A stretch of DNA of 53,162 bases from QGNO01 sp964493125 (GTDB lineage: Bacteria > Chloroflexota > Dehalococcoidia > Lucifugimonadales > QGNO01), in the NCBI GenBank assembly GCA_964493125.1, contig CAZBMS010000005.1, forward strand, positions 1 to 53,162, written 5' to 3'. Shown here piece by piece: positions 34,049 to 42,215 of the stretch. Position numbers and translations under genes: made by a program. The notes beneath the pieces are model-generated. The model did not search any database, had not been told where the DNA came from, and saw only the letters and a list, made by a program, of their open reading frames with translations. The first letter of the stretch is position 1, and each line of letters begins with the position of its first letter.

Positions 34049-35473
34049 TCATGAGGATTGGTTAGCTGTTGCCTCAACTTCGACTTTTGATAAGCTAAAA
34101 GTGAAAACGCTTCCTTTACCCTTTTCACTTTCTAGATCTAATTTCCCTTTGTGAGCTTGAACCAAATGTTTTGCTATCGAAAGTCCTAATCCGGTGCCTC
34201 TGTACTTTCTGGATTTGTCTACTCTGTAGAAACGCTCGAATATATGAGTTTGATCATTCTTATGGATACCGATCCCTGTGTCTTTAACGGTGATTCTCAC
34301 GGCATCTTCCGTTAAATCGGTTGAGATAGTTACAGTTCCACCTTGATCTGTAAACTTTATTGCGTTATCCACTAGGTTGTTGATTATCTGTCGCAACTTT
34401 TCTCTTTCTCCTAAAACATGAGGCAGTGACTTCGGCATTAATGTTACCAATTCAACGTGATTTAACTTTGCTAGATTTTGAAATGAGGAGTGTATTTCCA
34501 TCATTAATTTAATAATGTCGACGGGTATTAATTCAAGTGTGTTTTCAGTTCTTTCGATCTCAGAAAGGTCTAATAATTCTTGAACTATTTGAGTCATGCG
34601 ATCGATTTCATTGTGAATTCTTGTAAGAAACTCATGAGCCAAATCACTTTCTTCCACAGCACCGTTCTGCAGAGTTTCGACCATGGCTTGCATGGAAGCC
34701 AATGGGCTTCTAAGTTCGTGTGAGACGTTACTGACAAATTGTTTGCGTATTGAATCTACTTGGTGGATTCGCGTGAGATCATGGATAGTTAGGATTACTT
34801 TATCATCATCTTTTTGATTAATAGGAGTTGCTATTACACTCAGATACCGGGGTGGATTTACTAATTCAATATCTTCCTGAACCTGATTGCTTGATTCCAT
34901 TGCTTGTTTTACCAGGTTTCGTAGATTACGGTTGGTAATCTCGTCTATAAATCTTTTACCAATCGAACCTGACGGATTTAGGCCTAGGAGTTCCCCTGCT
35001 GCTACATTAATCAGTTCTATGAGCCCTTCTCCTGATTTCAGGTAGAATATTCGCTGAATTACTAATACCCCGTCCGCCATAGTATCCAAAATAGTAGACA
35101 ATTTATTTCTGTCGAGGTATAAATCGCCCATAATTTGTCTTAAAGAGTTCGTCATATCGTTATAGGTTTCAACCAATTCTTCGGTGTTATTTGATGTAGT
35201 AAGTTGAACATTTTGATCGAAGTTCCCACTTGCTAACCTGCTGGTAGCATTCTTGATGGAAATCAGTGAATGTGAAATATTTCCGATCAGGAGCTTAGCC
35301 AAAGCTATTGAAACAGTACTTACCAGAGCTATTGAGACGATAATAGTTGGTAGTATATTGTCCATGCCAATTGGGGTTGATATAAAGAAAAGCCCTAACG
35401 CCCCAATCGATGTCACTAGAAGAGTAGTGTACGCTAAGACGATACGTTTATAGAGAGTATTAAATAGCTTCAT
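34049..35473 (-). CDS. phoR: Sensor histidine kinase, PhoR type
   Basis: 474 aa. Two N-terminal membrane segments (about 10-30 and 37-60), HAMP (about 62-115), a PAS-like domain (about 120-225), the H-box FVSNVSHELRSPLASMQ, then the ATPase: N-box INNLVDNAIKFT, G1 VKDTGIGI, G2 GTGLGLSIA. The short periplasmic loop is typical of PhoR, which senses phosphate via the transporter rather than directly. The start overlaps the phoB stop as ATGA, so the two are co-translated. The specific phosphate role rests on neighbours pit/DUF47 and the Pho boxes. Confidence 0.9.
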   Translation of the reverse strand: MKLFNTLYKRIVLAYTTLLVTSIGALGLFFISTPIGMDNILPTIIVSIALVSTVSIALAKLLIGNISHSLISIKNATSRLASGNFDQNVQLTTSNNTEELVETYNDMTNSLRQIMGDLYLDRNKLSTILDTMADGVLVIQRIFYLKSGEGLIELINVAAGELLGLNPSGSIGKRFIDEITNRNLRNLVKQAMESSNQVQEDIELVNPPRYLSVIATPINQKDDDKVILTIHDLTRIHQVDSIRKQFVSNVSHELRSPLASMQAMVETLQNGAVEESDLAHEFLTRIHNEIDRMTQIVQELLDLSEIERTENTLELIPVDIIKLMMEIHSSFQNLAKLNHVELVTLMPKSLPHVLGEREKLRQIINNLVDNAIKFTDQGGTVTISTDLTEDAVRITVKDTGIGIHKNDQTHIFERFYRVDKSRKYRGTGLGLSIAKHLVQAHKGKLDLESEKGKGSVFTFSLSKVEVEATANQSS

Positions 35474-36168
35474 TTTTCAAAGCGGTAACCGACCCGCCTG
35501 ACAGTAACGATTCGTGTTGGTTGACTTGGATTAAGTTCAATTTTTTCTCTTAGCCATCTAATGTGAACATCCACAGTGCGCGTGTCGCCTAAGTAGTCAT
35601 AACCCCAAGCTTGTTGAAGTAGTTGTTCTCGAGTGAAAACTTGGCCTTTGTTCTTCATAAATAAGCTTAATAAAGCGAATTCTCTAGGTTTTAGTGCTAT
35701 ATCCTCTCCGCCTATTTTCGCCGAATGCCCCAATAAATCCAGCGTCAAATTGCCGGCTCGAATATCATCTAAGTTATTTTGATATGTATTTAGTTGTACT
35801 CGTTTGTTACGCTTTAAGAGAGATCTTACTCTAGCGATGATTTCTCGCATGTAAAAAGGTTTTGTTACATAGTCATCAGCGCCCAGCTCCAGCCCAACAA
35901 CTCTATCAATTTCCTCAAACTTAGCTGTTAGCATTATTATTGGAACGTCACTTTCCTGTCTTATTATTCTGCAAGCTTCTAAGCCATCGAGTTTTGGGAG
36001 CATAATATCTAGTATGATAATGTCAGGGCTTAATTCACGATTTAATTCAATACACTGCTCGCCGTCTGATGCGGTAATAACCCTGTATCCGTTCTTCTCC
36101 AGGGTATATTTAAGGGATTTGAGAATGTTTTCTTCGTCTTCTACTATTAGGACTGATATATCAGACAT
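35470..36168 (-). CDS. phoB: Response regulator, PhoB/OmpR family
   Basis: 232 aa. Receiver domain with the acidic pocket VLIVEDEEN, phospho-acceptor Asp in IIILDIMLPKLDG, Thr/Lys in IIMLTAKFEE and KPFYMREI. The C-terminal winged-helix DNA-binding domain includes ALKPREFALLSLFMKNKGQV, WGYDYLGDTRTVDVHIRWLR and VRRVGYRFEK. The probable output targets include the repeat array ahead of DUF47-pit. The 188-bp gap upstream (to tlpA's 3' end) holds no TTAACA array; only a loose GGAAGTT/AACTTCC pair is seen there. Confidence 0.9.
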   Translation of the reverse strand: MSDISVLIVEDEENILKSLKYTLEKNGYRVITASDGEQCIELNRELSPDIIILDIMLPKLDGLEACRIIRQESDVPIIMLTAKFEEIDRVVGLELGADDYVTKPFYMREIIARVRSLLKRNKRVQLNTYQNNLDDIRAGNLTLDLLGHSAKIGGEDIALKPREFALLSLFMKNKGQVFTREQLLQQAWGYDYLGDTRTVDVHIRWLREKIELNPSQPTRIVTVRRVGYRFEK

Positions 36169-36356
36169 TTTTATACCTACTGTAGCCCATTATATCTTCA
36201 ATTTTGTAACGCAAGGAAGTTTCTATCCAACTTGTATGGAACTTCCATAGCTACTCCTACGACACACCTGCGTCTGAACCTATTTTCGCAACAATTTTTT
36301 ACTAATGCCACTGTTATTTTATAGAATTGTTGGTATCTGAATATTAGTGTGAATTC

Positions 36357-36920
36357 CTATACTTGGGCGGAAATAAGCCCATCTAGAATGCTTGAAAGTG
36401 TTTCGCTAGATATGGGTCCAACGTATTTCTTTACAATCTTCCCTTCCCGATCTAGGAAAAATTTCTCAGGAACTCCACGAACTCCATATGCGATGGCTAC
36501 CTTACCTTGGGAATCGATAGCATTTGGGTAATCAATATCAAAGGTGCTCATGTGTTGTCGTATCTTCGATTCTTCATCCCATATGGCTACACCAACGAAT
36601 TCTACGTCTTTACTTTTATACAGTTCATACGTAGATGTTAAATCACTAGCTTCTGCTATACACGGGGGGCACCAGGAACTCCAGAAATCAACCATTACTA
36701 TCTGACCTTGAAATTCATTGATGTCTATAATCCCATCACTAACTGTTGGCAGTACTATGGAAGGTGCTAAGCCAGATTGAACATCGACCTCTCCAGATTG
36801 GTTGTTGATGCCTAGTCCTCCGGGATTTCCTCCCGATTGTGCCAAGGCCCAAGCCATTAGTGTTATTACGGCTGTGATTGCTAAGACACCGAGTATGAGT
36901 GATGCGAATTGAAGTCTCAA
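36357..36920 (-). CDS. TlpA/ResA/CcmG-type membrane-anchored thiol-disulfide protein
   Basis: 187 aa with an N-terminal signal anchor (about residues 5-28) and an extracytoplasmic thioredoxin fold. The active site is FWSSWCPPCIAEASDL; the cis-Pro loop is GVRGVPEKFFLD. In the CcmG/ResA role it keeps apocytochrome c CxxCH cysteines reduced for haem ligation, and its place at the end of a ccmH-ccmF run supports that. It starts 4 bp after the preceding gene. Confidence 0.88.
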   Translation of the reverse strand: MRLQFASLILGVLAITAVITLMAWALAQSGGNPGGLGINNQSGEVDVQSGLAPSIVLPTVSDGIIDINEFQGQIVMVDFWSSWCPPCIAEASDLTSTYELYKSKDVEFVGVAIWDEESKIRQHMSTFDIDYPNAIDSQGKVAIAYGVRGVPEKFFLDREGKIVKKYVGPISSETLSSILDGLISAQV

Positions 36921-36924
36921 CTTT

Positions 36925-38136
36925 TCACTCTTTATTATCTTCTCTGAGGAGATTTCTTAAAGCAGAAGATTTAAGTTGTTTTCTTTGGTTTAAGTAATCT
37001 TCTTCAGATATTTCATTGGCTTCAAATTTGTCGTCCAAGTTCATGATCTCTCTTATTATCTCGTCTTTGCCTATCATGCTTGTGCTGACTTTTCCTCCCC
37101 TTCCATTCAGCCCAATCATAATAAGCACAATTAGTGCCGAGGATAATATTGCTGGGATAACCCAGACGTTCGCAGAAGATTTTAATGTGTCTTGTAATTG
37201 GCTAAAGAACGACGGTTGAGGAATGTCTTGAATTAGGACATCTATTGCGGTACCTGGAGGTATATTATCCGTTTGAAAAATACTAAAAGTTGAATCGCCT
37301 ATAGTAGTATCACTGCCTTTTGTAAGGCTAGAACTGATTAAAGCCCCGATATCATTTGGTTGTAGTATTCTGAAACTCTTGTTACCTCTAGAGAAGGTTC
37401 TTGATAGATCTAAGCTATCGCCCTCGTAATTTATTGTATACGTGAAAGCGATCCCATGATCTCCTGGAGGGACTGGTGTGGTTAAGCCGAAACCACGGTC
37501 TACTTGTATTACTTGCCCTTCTGGAAGCTGACTTTGGACCTGGAGGTCAATAGCTTCTCTTGCAATTGGGAATCTTAAGAAAGCCATTTTTGCTGGCTCT
37601 TTGAGATTGGGAACAAAGGTCCTATTGCTCTCATTCCCGATCTGAGCGATCTCAAACACTGAAATAGTTTTTTTTGAGATATCCCAATCGGCTATCATGA
37701 GACTATTCGATAGAAGTTCAATAGTGCCTATCTCATCAGTAGTTTCGTATATTTCTAATTCTAGATTATTAGTAGGTCTTCCATCTGGGACAATTTCCAG
37801 TTCGTAATCAACTCCTTTGTGATTGACTACTAGCAAGTATCCAATGATCTTGTCTGACGAATCTAAAGTAAAGTGAAAGGCTCCTTGGTCATTAGTAGAA
37901 ACAGAATCAAAGTTACTAAGGTTGTCCTCGAAGAAAATATGCAGAATTACTATCCTATTCGAGTGTGGTTCCCCTCCGGGTGTTCTGTTGATCACTGTCC
38001 CTGAGATATCTAATGTATGTTCTTGAGCTTTTGCTGATTGAACATTAGTCAAAAGCAAAAAGGCGAATATTCCGTAAATGGCCATCGTAGTCCATTTAGT
38101 TAAACTGCCTAGGCATTTTTCACTTTGTGTTGTCAT
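36925..38136 (-). CDS. Unrecognised two-TM extracytoplasmic protein in the ccm cluster
   Basis: 403 aa; I do not recognise the family as a whole. Residues about 18-37 form a signal sequence (likely cleavage after AKA). Residues about 40-125 resemble a carboxypeptidase-regulatory-like Ig fold (GTVINRTPGGE, STNDQGAFHFTL). Next comes a beta-rich stretch (about 130-320), a membrane segment (about 322-343, VWVIPAILSSALIVLIMIGL) and a 60-residue cytoplasmic tail. The tail LDDKFEANEISEEDYLNQRK mirrors a segment in the adjacent upstream small protein. It overlaps that gene by 17 bp, so the pair is translationally coupled. A role in cytochrome c maturation or complex III assembly is inferred from location only. 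Confidence 0.75.
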   Translation of the reverse strand: MTTQSEKCLGSLTKWTTMAIYGIFAFLLLTNVQSAKAQEHTLDISGTVINRTPGGEPHSNRIVILHIFFEDNLSNFDSVSTNDQGAFHFTLDSSDKIIGYLLVVNHKGVDYELEIVPDGRPTNNLELEIYETTDEIGTIELLSNSLMIADWDISKKTISVFEIAQIGNESNRTFVPNLKEPAKMAFLRFPIAREAIDLQVQSQLPEGQVIQVDRGFGLTTPVPPGDHGIAFTYTINYEGDSLDLSRTFSRGNKSFRILQPNDIGALISSSLTKGSDTTIGDSTFSIFQTDNIPPGTAIDVLIQDIPQPSFFSQLQDTLKSSANVWVIPAILSSALIVLIMIGLNGRGGKVSTSMIGKDEIIREIMNLDDKFEANEISEEDYLNQRKQLKSSALRNLLREDNKE

Positions 38137-38452
38137 CTTTTACTGTGGAATTCTTAGCTGTTTCTTGCTCTATTAAATCGTCCATCTTTAACACTTTATC
38201 TTCTTTTCTTAACAATTCTGCCGCTTGAAAACGATAATCATTTAATCGCTCTAAGTATTCATTTTCAGTTATATGTTCTAGCCTAAAGTCATTTTCTAGC
38301 ACTTCTATATTTTGATATATTGCCAGTCTTTGAGTTACTAACTCTTTCTCGAAATCCTCGGAGACATCATCCATTCTCTCATTTCTTAAGAATGGTGATC
38401 CCAAAACGATTATGCTTATGACACCAAGTAGTATTCCTATTCCTATTTCCAT
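38120..38452 (-). CDS. Small CcmI-like membrane protein
   Basis: 110 aa: one N-terminal membrane segment (about 3-22, IGILLGVISIIVLGSP), then a charged helical cytoplasmic part with LENDFRLEHITENEYLERLN at 52-71. Shape and position right after ccmF resemble the N-terminal part of CcmI/CycH, but the TPR region is absent. It lies 31 bp after ccmF, and its end overlaps the next gene by 17 bp. Function not established. Confidence 0.7.
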   Translation of the reverse strand: MEIGIGILLGVISIIVLGSPFLRNERMDDVSEDFEKELVTQRLAIYQNIEVLENDFRLEHITENEYLERLNDYRFQAAELLRKEDKVLKMDDLIEQETAKNSTVKDDNTK

Positions 38453-38483
38453 TTTGTTTACCTTATGCCTGATAGTAAATTAT

Positions 38484-40445
38484 CTATATAGGATAATCTG
38501 ATCTTGAAAGGCTGACAGTACTTTGTGGCCATAGTGCAATTAAAGTACCCATAACCAGTATTGGGCCGGCAAACCACATCCACCAAACTAAGGGATTAAC
38601 AAGTATTCTAAAAGCGACTCTCCCGTCTTCTAGAGCTTCTGTTGAAACAATGTACAGGTCTTCTATAAGGGTCGACTTAATCGCAGCCCGAGTTGCCGCC
38701 ATATTTTGTTCAGGATAATAGGCTCTCCAAGCCATCATATTTATATCCCTCTTTTTCCCGTCGGTTACTTTTAAGTAGTTCAGGAATTCGGTCCTATCGG
38801 CTCTAATTAAGACCTGGGTGTCAATATATTCGACATGATACTTATCTACGGTCACCGACTCGCCTTTAGCTAGTATCACATCCTTTTGTATTCCATAAAA
38901 AGAAGACCCTATGACTCCTAAAGCCAGAGATACTAGGGCTAGATGAGCTACATAGCCTCCATATCTTGGCCGATTTGCGGCAACTAGCCTAATGAACGCT
39001 GAAGCGTAATTATGACCTTTATCCTTAAGCGAAAGCGTGCCTTTTACCCATTCTCTCAATATTCCTGTAGTAACGAAGGCACACAATCCATAACTTAAGA
39101 ATGCGAAAGGTTTTGTTATGCCCATAAGTAATAGGAATATTATTAGTACGATTGCTATCAATCCAGGTAATTGAATAGCTTTTCGTAAACTATTCCAAGA
39201 TGAGTTTCTCCAAGGAATTAATGGGCCTACACCCATGAGGAATATTAGTACGAAGAATAAAGGTCCATTTACCTGATTGTAGAACGGTGCAGCCACTGTC
39301 ACAGTTGTGCCTTGGAAAACCTCTGATACTAGTGGGAATACTACGCCCCAAAGTGTAACAAAAGCGATCGCTAGTAGAAGGATATTGTTTGCTAGGAACG
39401 ATGCTTCTCTAGACAACATTGAGTCTAATGAAGATGTGCCTTTAAGGTGTTTCCTTCGAAGGTAGAATACTCCGAACGAAAATACTAAGCTAAACGCTAA
39501 AAAGCCTAGGAATACCCATCCTAACGCGGAAGATGCAAACGAATGCACTGAAACTACCGGTCCTCCACGGTTTATAAATATTCCAAAGAACGCCATAGTG
39601 AAGGCGATATTAATTAATACAATATTCCATATTTTGAATAGGTTTCGTCTCTTTTGTACCATTATCGAATGAATGAACGCAGTCAAAACCAGCCATGGCA
39701 TTAATGCAACGTTTTCTATAGGGTCCCAGGCCCAATATCCGCCCCACCCTAAGATTGTATAGGCCCACCATGAGCCCAACAGGAGTCCTATGGCCAATAT
39801 TGCCCAAATTATTAAACTCCAGACGCGACCAAGTTCGACCCAATTGTTTGAAATATTCCCAGTTATCAGCATCCCCATTGCGATTGAAAATGGTACGGAA
39901 ATCCCAACCAAACCTGCCATTAGCATTGGTGGATGGAAAAACATGCCTGGGTGAGTAAGAAGTGGGTTTATTCCCTGCCCGTCTCGTGGTATGAAAGGTA
40001 GTGTGTCAAAAGGATTTGCCATGAAAGTCATTACAGCAAGGAAGAAGGTCAATATTCCGATCAGTATCCCGAAAGTATACGACTTGATCGATTCCAGAGC
40101 CTTTGGCATGAAGTAGACCGTAATTAATGTCAGCAACGACAGCACCAGTGCAATGTATAGTAATGATCCTTCATTTCCGGCATAAAATGCCACCCAGGTA
40201 TAGATTGGGTCCATGGCTAGATTACTGTGATCAGCTACATACTCGAGGCTGAAATCATGACGGAGAAATGCTATAACCAACGATACAGTAGAAATCAGGA
40301 GAGCCACTGGGATTAGATAAGCTGTCCTCAATGCACTAAGCTGAAGTTGGTATGAATGTAACATCTTACCTAAAACTGATCCTATTAAGCCGTAAGATGA
40401 TAGAGCCAGTGCTATATATAGCGATATAGATCCTACTTCTGCCAC
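38484..40445 (-). CDS. ccmF: Cytochrome c haem lyase subunit CcmF
   Basis: 653-aa polytopic membrane protein that, with CcmH (and CcmI), ligates haem to apocytochrome c in system I. The haem-handling WWD motif is intact in WGGYWAWDPIENVALMPWL. Also visible: YAGNEGSLLYIALVLSLL, LTHPGMFFHPPMLMAGLVG and a large C-terminal periplasmic loop (about 510-610). The GTG start directly follows the ccmH stop, with GAGG 5-6 nt before it. ccmA, B, C and E are not in this window and must lie elsewhere. Confidence 0.95.
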   Translation of the reverse strand: MAEVGSISLYIALALSSYGLIGSVLGKMLHSYQLQLSALRTAYLIPVALLISTVSLVIAFLRHDFSLEYVADHSNLAMDPIYTWVAFYAGNEGSLLYIALVLSLLTLITVYFMPKALESIKSYTFGILIGILTFFLAVMTFMANPFDTLPFIPRDGQGINPLLTHPGMFFHPPMLMAGLVGISVPFSIAMGMLITGNISNNWVELGRVWSLIIWAILAIGLLLGSWWAYTILGWGGYWAWDPIENVALMPWLVLTAFIHSIMVQKRRNLFKIWNIVLINIAFTMAFFGIFINRGGPVVSVHSFASSALGWVFLGFLAFSLVFSFGVFYLRRKHLKGTSSLDSMLSREASFLANNILLLAIAFVTLWGVVFPLVSEVFQGTTVTVAAPFYNQVNGPLFFVLIFLMGVGPLIPWRNSSWNSLRKAIQLPGLIAIVLIIFLLLMGITKPFAFLSYGLCAFVTTGILREWVKGTLSLKDKGHNYASAFIRLVAANRPRYGGYVAHLALVSLALGVIGSSFYGIQKDVILAKGESVTVDKYHVEYIDTQVLIRADRTEFLNYLKVTDGKKRDINMMAWRAYYPEQNMAATRAAIKSTLIEDLYIVSTEALEDGRVAFRILVNPLVWWMWFAGPILVMGTLIALWPQSTVSLSRSDYPI

Positions 40446-40973
40446 TTATACCTCATTTGATTTGTCATTTTTGTTTTTACTAGTCAAGAAGTCAGATATT
40501 TCCTTATCTGCTTGGGATAGATATTGGTCTATGCCCTTAGTACTAGAGGTTTCTTTGTATGAAGATTGGTGTTTAGCTGTGTTTCTCATAGAACGAAGGG
40601 TCAGTATTAGTATTAGTATTGCTGTCGGTAGTGTAAGTGCTCCGACGATCCATATTGTGAGGTTGAACCCACGCTGGGGCGGTGCCGCCAATACATCTTC
40701 ACCGTACCTGCTTACGAAGAAATCTAATATCTCTTTTTCAGATGCGCCGCCGTTCAATCTTTCCCGGACCATGTTCTTCATTTGTTTAGCAAGTTGGACC
40801 TGTGATTGGTCTAGTGTTTCGGTTGGGCAAATGGGGCAAATCAATTGTTTGTCTAGTGCCTGTGCTCGCTCCTCTATAGTCAACTCGTTTGAACTGTTAA
40901 AGCAACCGGTCAGTAACAACATTAGCAAAGCTGTTACTATGATTGTTTGTCCTAGGTTTTTTAGGCTTAGCAT
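40446..40973 (-). CDS. ccmH: Cytochrome c maturation protein CcmH, predicted lipoprotein
   Basis: 175 aa. A lipobox (LLLTGC, Cys24) follows a hydrophobic signal, unusual for CcmH, which is normally TM-anchored. The redox motif is LICPICPTETLDQS (Cys46, Cys49) in place of the usual RCPxCQxxS. A second part reads VSRYGEDVLAAPPQRGFN followed by a membrane segment (about 105-128). It reduces or transfers the apocytochrome thiols to CcmF. It follows the complex III operon after about 100 bp. Confidence 0.9.
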   Translation of the reverse strand: MLSLKNLGQTIIVTALLMLLLTGCFNSSNELTIEERAQALDKQLICPICPTETLDQSQVQLAKQMKNMVRERLNGGASEKEILDFFVSRYGEDVLAAPPQRGFNLTIWIVGALTLPTAILILILTLRSMRNTAKHQSSYKETSSTKGIDQYLSQADKEISDFLTSKNKNDKSNEV

Positions 40974-41072
40974 GTTATGCGGAGTGATGTTAAATCTTCC
41001 ATGTCAGTATACAGTCATTGGGTACAGAATGAGAAAGCATCCGCAGCTTTTTTATTTGCAGAGCGTTGTCAG

Positions 41073-41654
41073 CTATTTTTCGATCGATCGTAGATAGTGA
41101 ACTATCATCCAACGGTCATCTTCGCTGATAAGTTTCCTAAATGGTGGCATCAAGAATTTACTGGCAGCAGACTCAGATAAGCCCTGTGCGACAAGAGTTG
41201 CAGCCCACCCGTGACTAATTATATAGAATACTTCGCCGTCAGGCCTTTTAGTAGTTGCACCTGTAACCAAGTTTGCTGGAGCTCCCGGGTAACCTGACTC
41301 CTTAAGCTTTTCTTGCATAGGACCATCACCTTCGCCTCCTACTCCATGGCAAGATGCGCAATTGACCTGGTACAGCTTTTCTCCGCGGTGGCGCGTTGCG
41401 CTACTAGACGGAAATGGGCTATCCACATTTTTTGACTCGGCGAAAGAAAACAAGACCTCTCTTCCTGTGATCGGCACAGAATCCGGTGGTGCTGATAGGC
41501 TAGGCGGTTCCTGAATCTTGTAAGACTGGTGGTAATGCATTTCTGGGAATATATCCAAGGGGTAGCTTCCCGTAGAGCAACCCGTAGTCAAGAATGCCAA
41601 TGAGATCACAAGAAGAGATCCGAACAAGATCTTATTATTGCGTAAGCTTTTCAT
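41073..41654 (-). CDS. actE: Alternative complex III subunit ActE, monohaem cytochrome c lipoprotein
   Basis: About 193 aa. Signal peptide with lipobox AFLTTGC, then an ActE-like segment YPLDIFPEMHYHQSYK, and a C-terminal class I cytochrome c domain with one CASCH haem site and a likely Met ligand in FLMPPFRKL. It passes electrons from the complex to a downstream carrier or oxidase. I chose the ATG at 41654, which gives a clean signal peptide; a TTG at 41675 would add seven residues. Last gene of the complex III run. Confidence 0.88.
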   Translation of the reverse strand: MKSLRNNKILFGSLLVISLAFLTTGCSTGSYPLDIFPEMHYHQSYKIQEPPSLSAPPDSVPITGREVLFSFAESKNVDSPFPSSSATRHRGEKLYQVNCASCHGVGGEGDGPMQEKLKESGYPGAPANLVTGATTKRPDGEVFYIISHGWAATLVAQGLSESAASKFLMPPFRKLISEDDRWMIVHYLRSIEK

Positions 41655-41692
41655 AAATTTAGAATCCGTTTGCAATTAAGTGGTATTGATAA

Positions 41693-42199
41693 TTAACCTT
41701 CACGTTTCAGTACTTCCTCGGCTCCAGCCTTCTCCAGGAGTTTCTGTAGTTCACCCGCGTTCTTCTTAGGCACTTCGATTGTTATTCCAACGTAACCTTC
41801 GGTAATCCGGGGGTCGTATAGACCTCCTTTTAGATTAGGCAATCTAGATTCAAAAATTATACCGCCGATAGTAAAAAGTATAGCCCCAAGCATAGTGCCT
41901 TCATACATAGGTATCATCATTGCAGGGATAGATAGTATTGGCTTGCCGCCTACTACCAGTGGCCATGCGCTCTGAGTAGCAATAGTTAGAAGAAGCCCCA
42001 TGGTGAATCCTACGAAAGCTCCAACCAGAGGGTAAACATAAAGGTGATGCTTGGGCTCTGCCTCTCCGAAAGCTCCTTCAGGATAAGGGGATCCGGTGAG
42101 AATATCAAAATTCTCGTTTGTGTGCCCGGCTTTCTCTAGTGCTTCAGTGGCCTTAGCTGCTTTTTCTTCTTCTTTGAAAAGTGCCAGCATTTTAGTCAT
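41693..42199 (-). CDS. actD: Alternative complex III subunit ActD (DUF3341)
   Basis: 168 aa with two membrane segments (about 55-75 and 100-118) and an N-terminal ferredoxin-like soluble part beginning MTKMLALFKEEEKAAKATEA. YPLVGAFVGFTMGLLLT and the C-terminal VTIEVPKKNAGELQKLL are typical of DUF3341 proteins. It has a structural role in the complex, with no cofactor. GGAG lies 8 nt before the ATG. Confidence 0.88.
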   Translation of the reverse strand: MTKMLALFKEEEKAAKATEALEKAGHTNENFDILTGSPYPEGAFGEAEPKHHLYVYPLVGAFVGFTMGLLLTIATQSAWPLVVGGKPILSIPAMMIPMYEGTMLGAILFTIGGIIFESRLPNLKGGLYDPRITEGYVGITIEVPKKNAGELQKLLEKAGAEEVLKREG

Positions 42200-42215
42200 T
42201 CTTATTGCTCCTTCC

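Noticed and set aside
36215..36246. GGAAGTT ... AACTTCC inverted repeat upstream of phoB
   Set aside because: The arms are only 7 bp with an 18-nt spacer, with no second copy or clear promoter nearby; compatible with chance.
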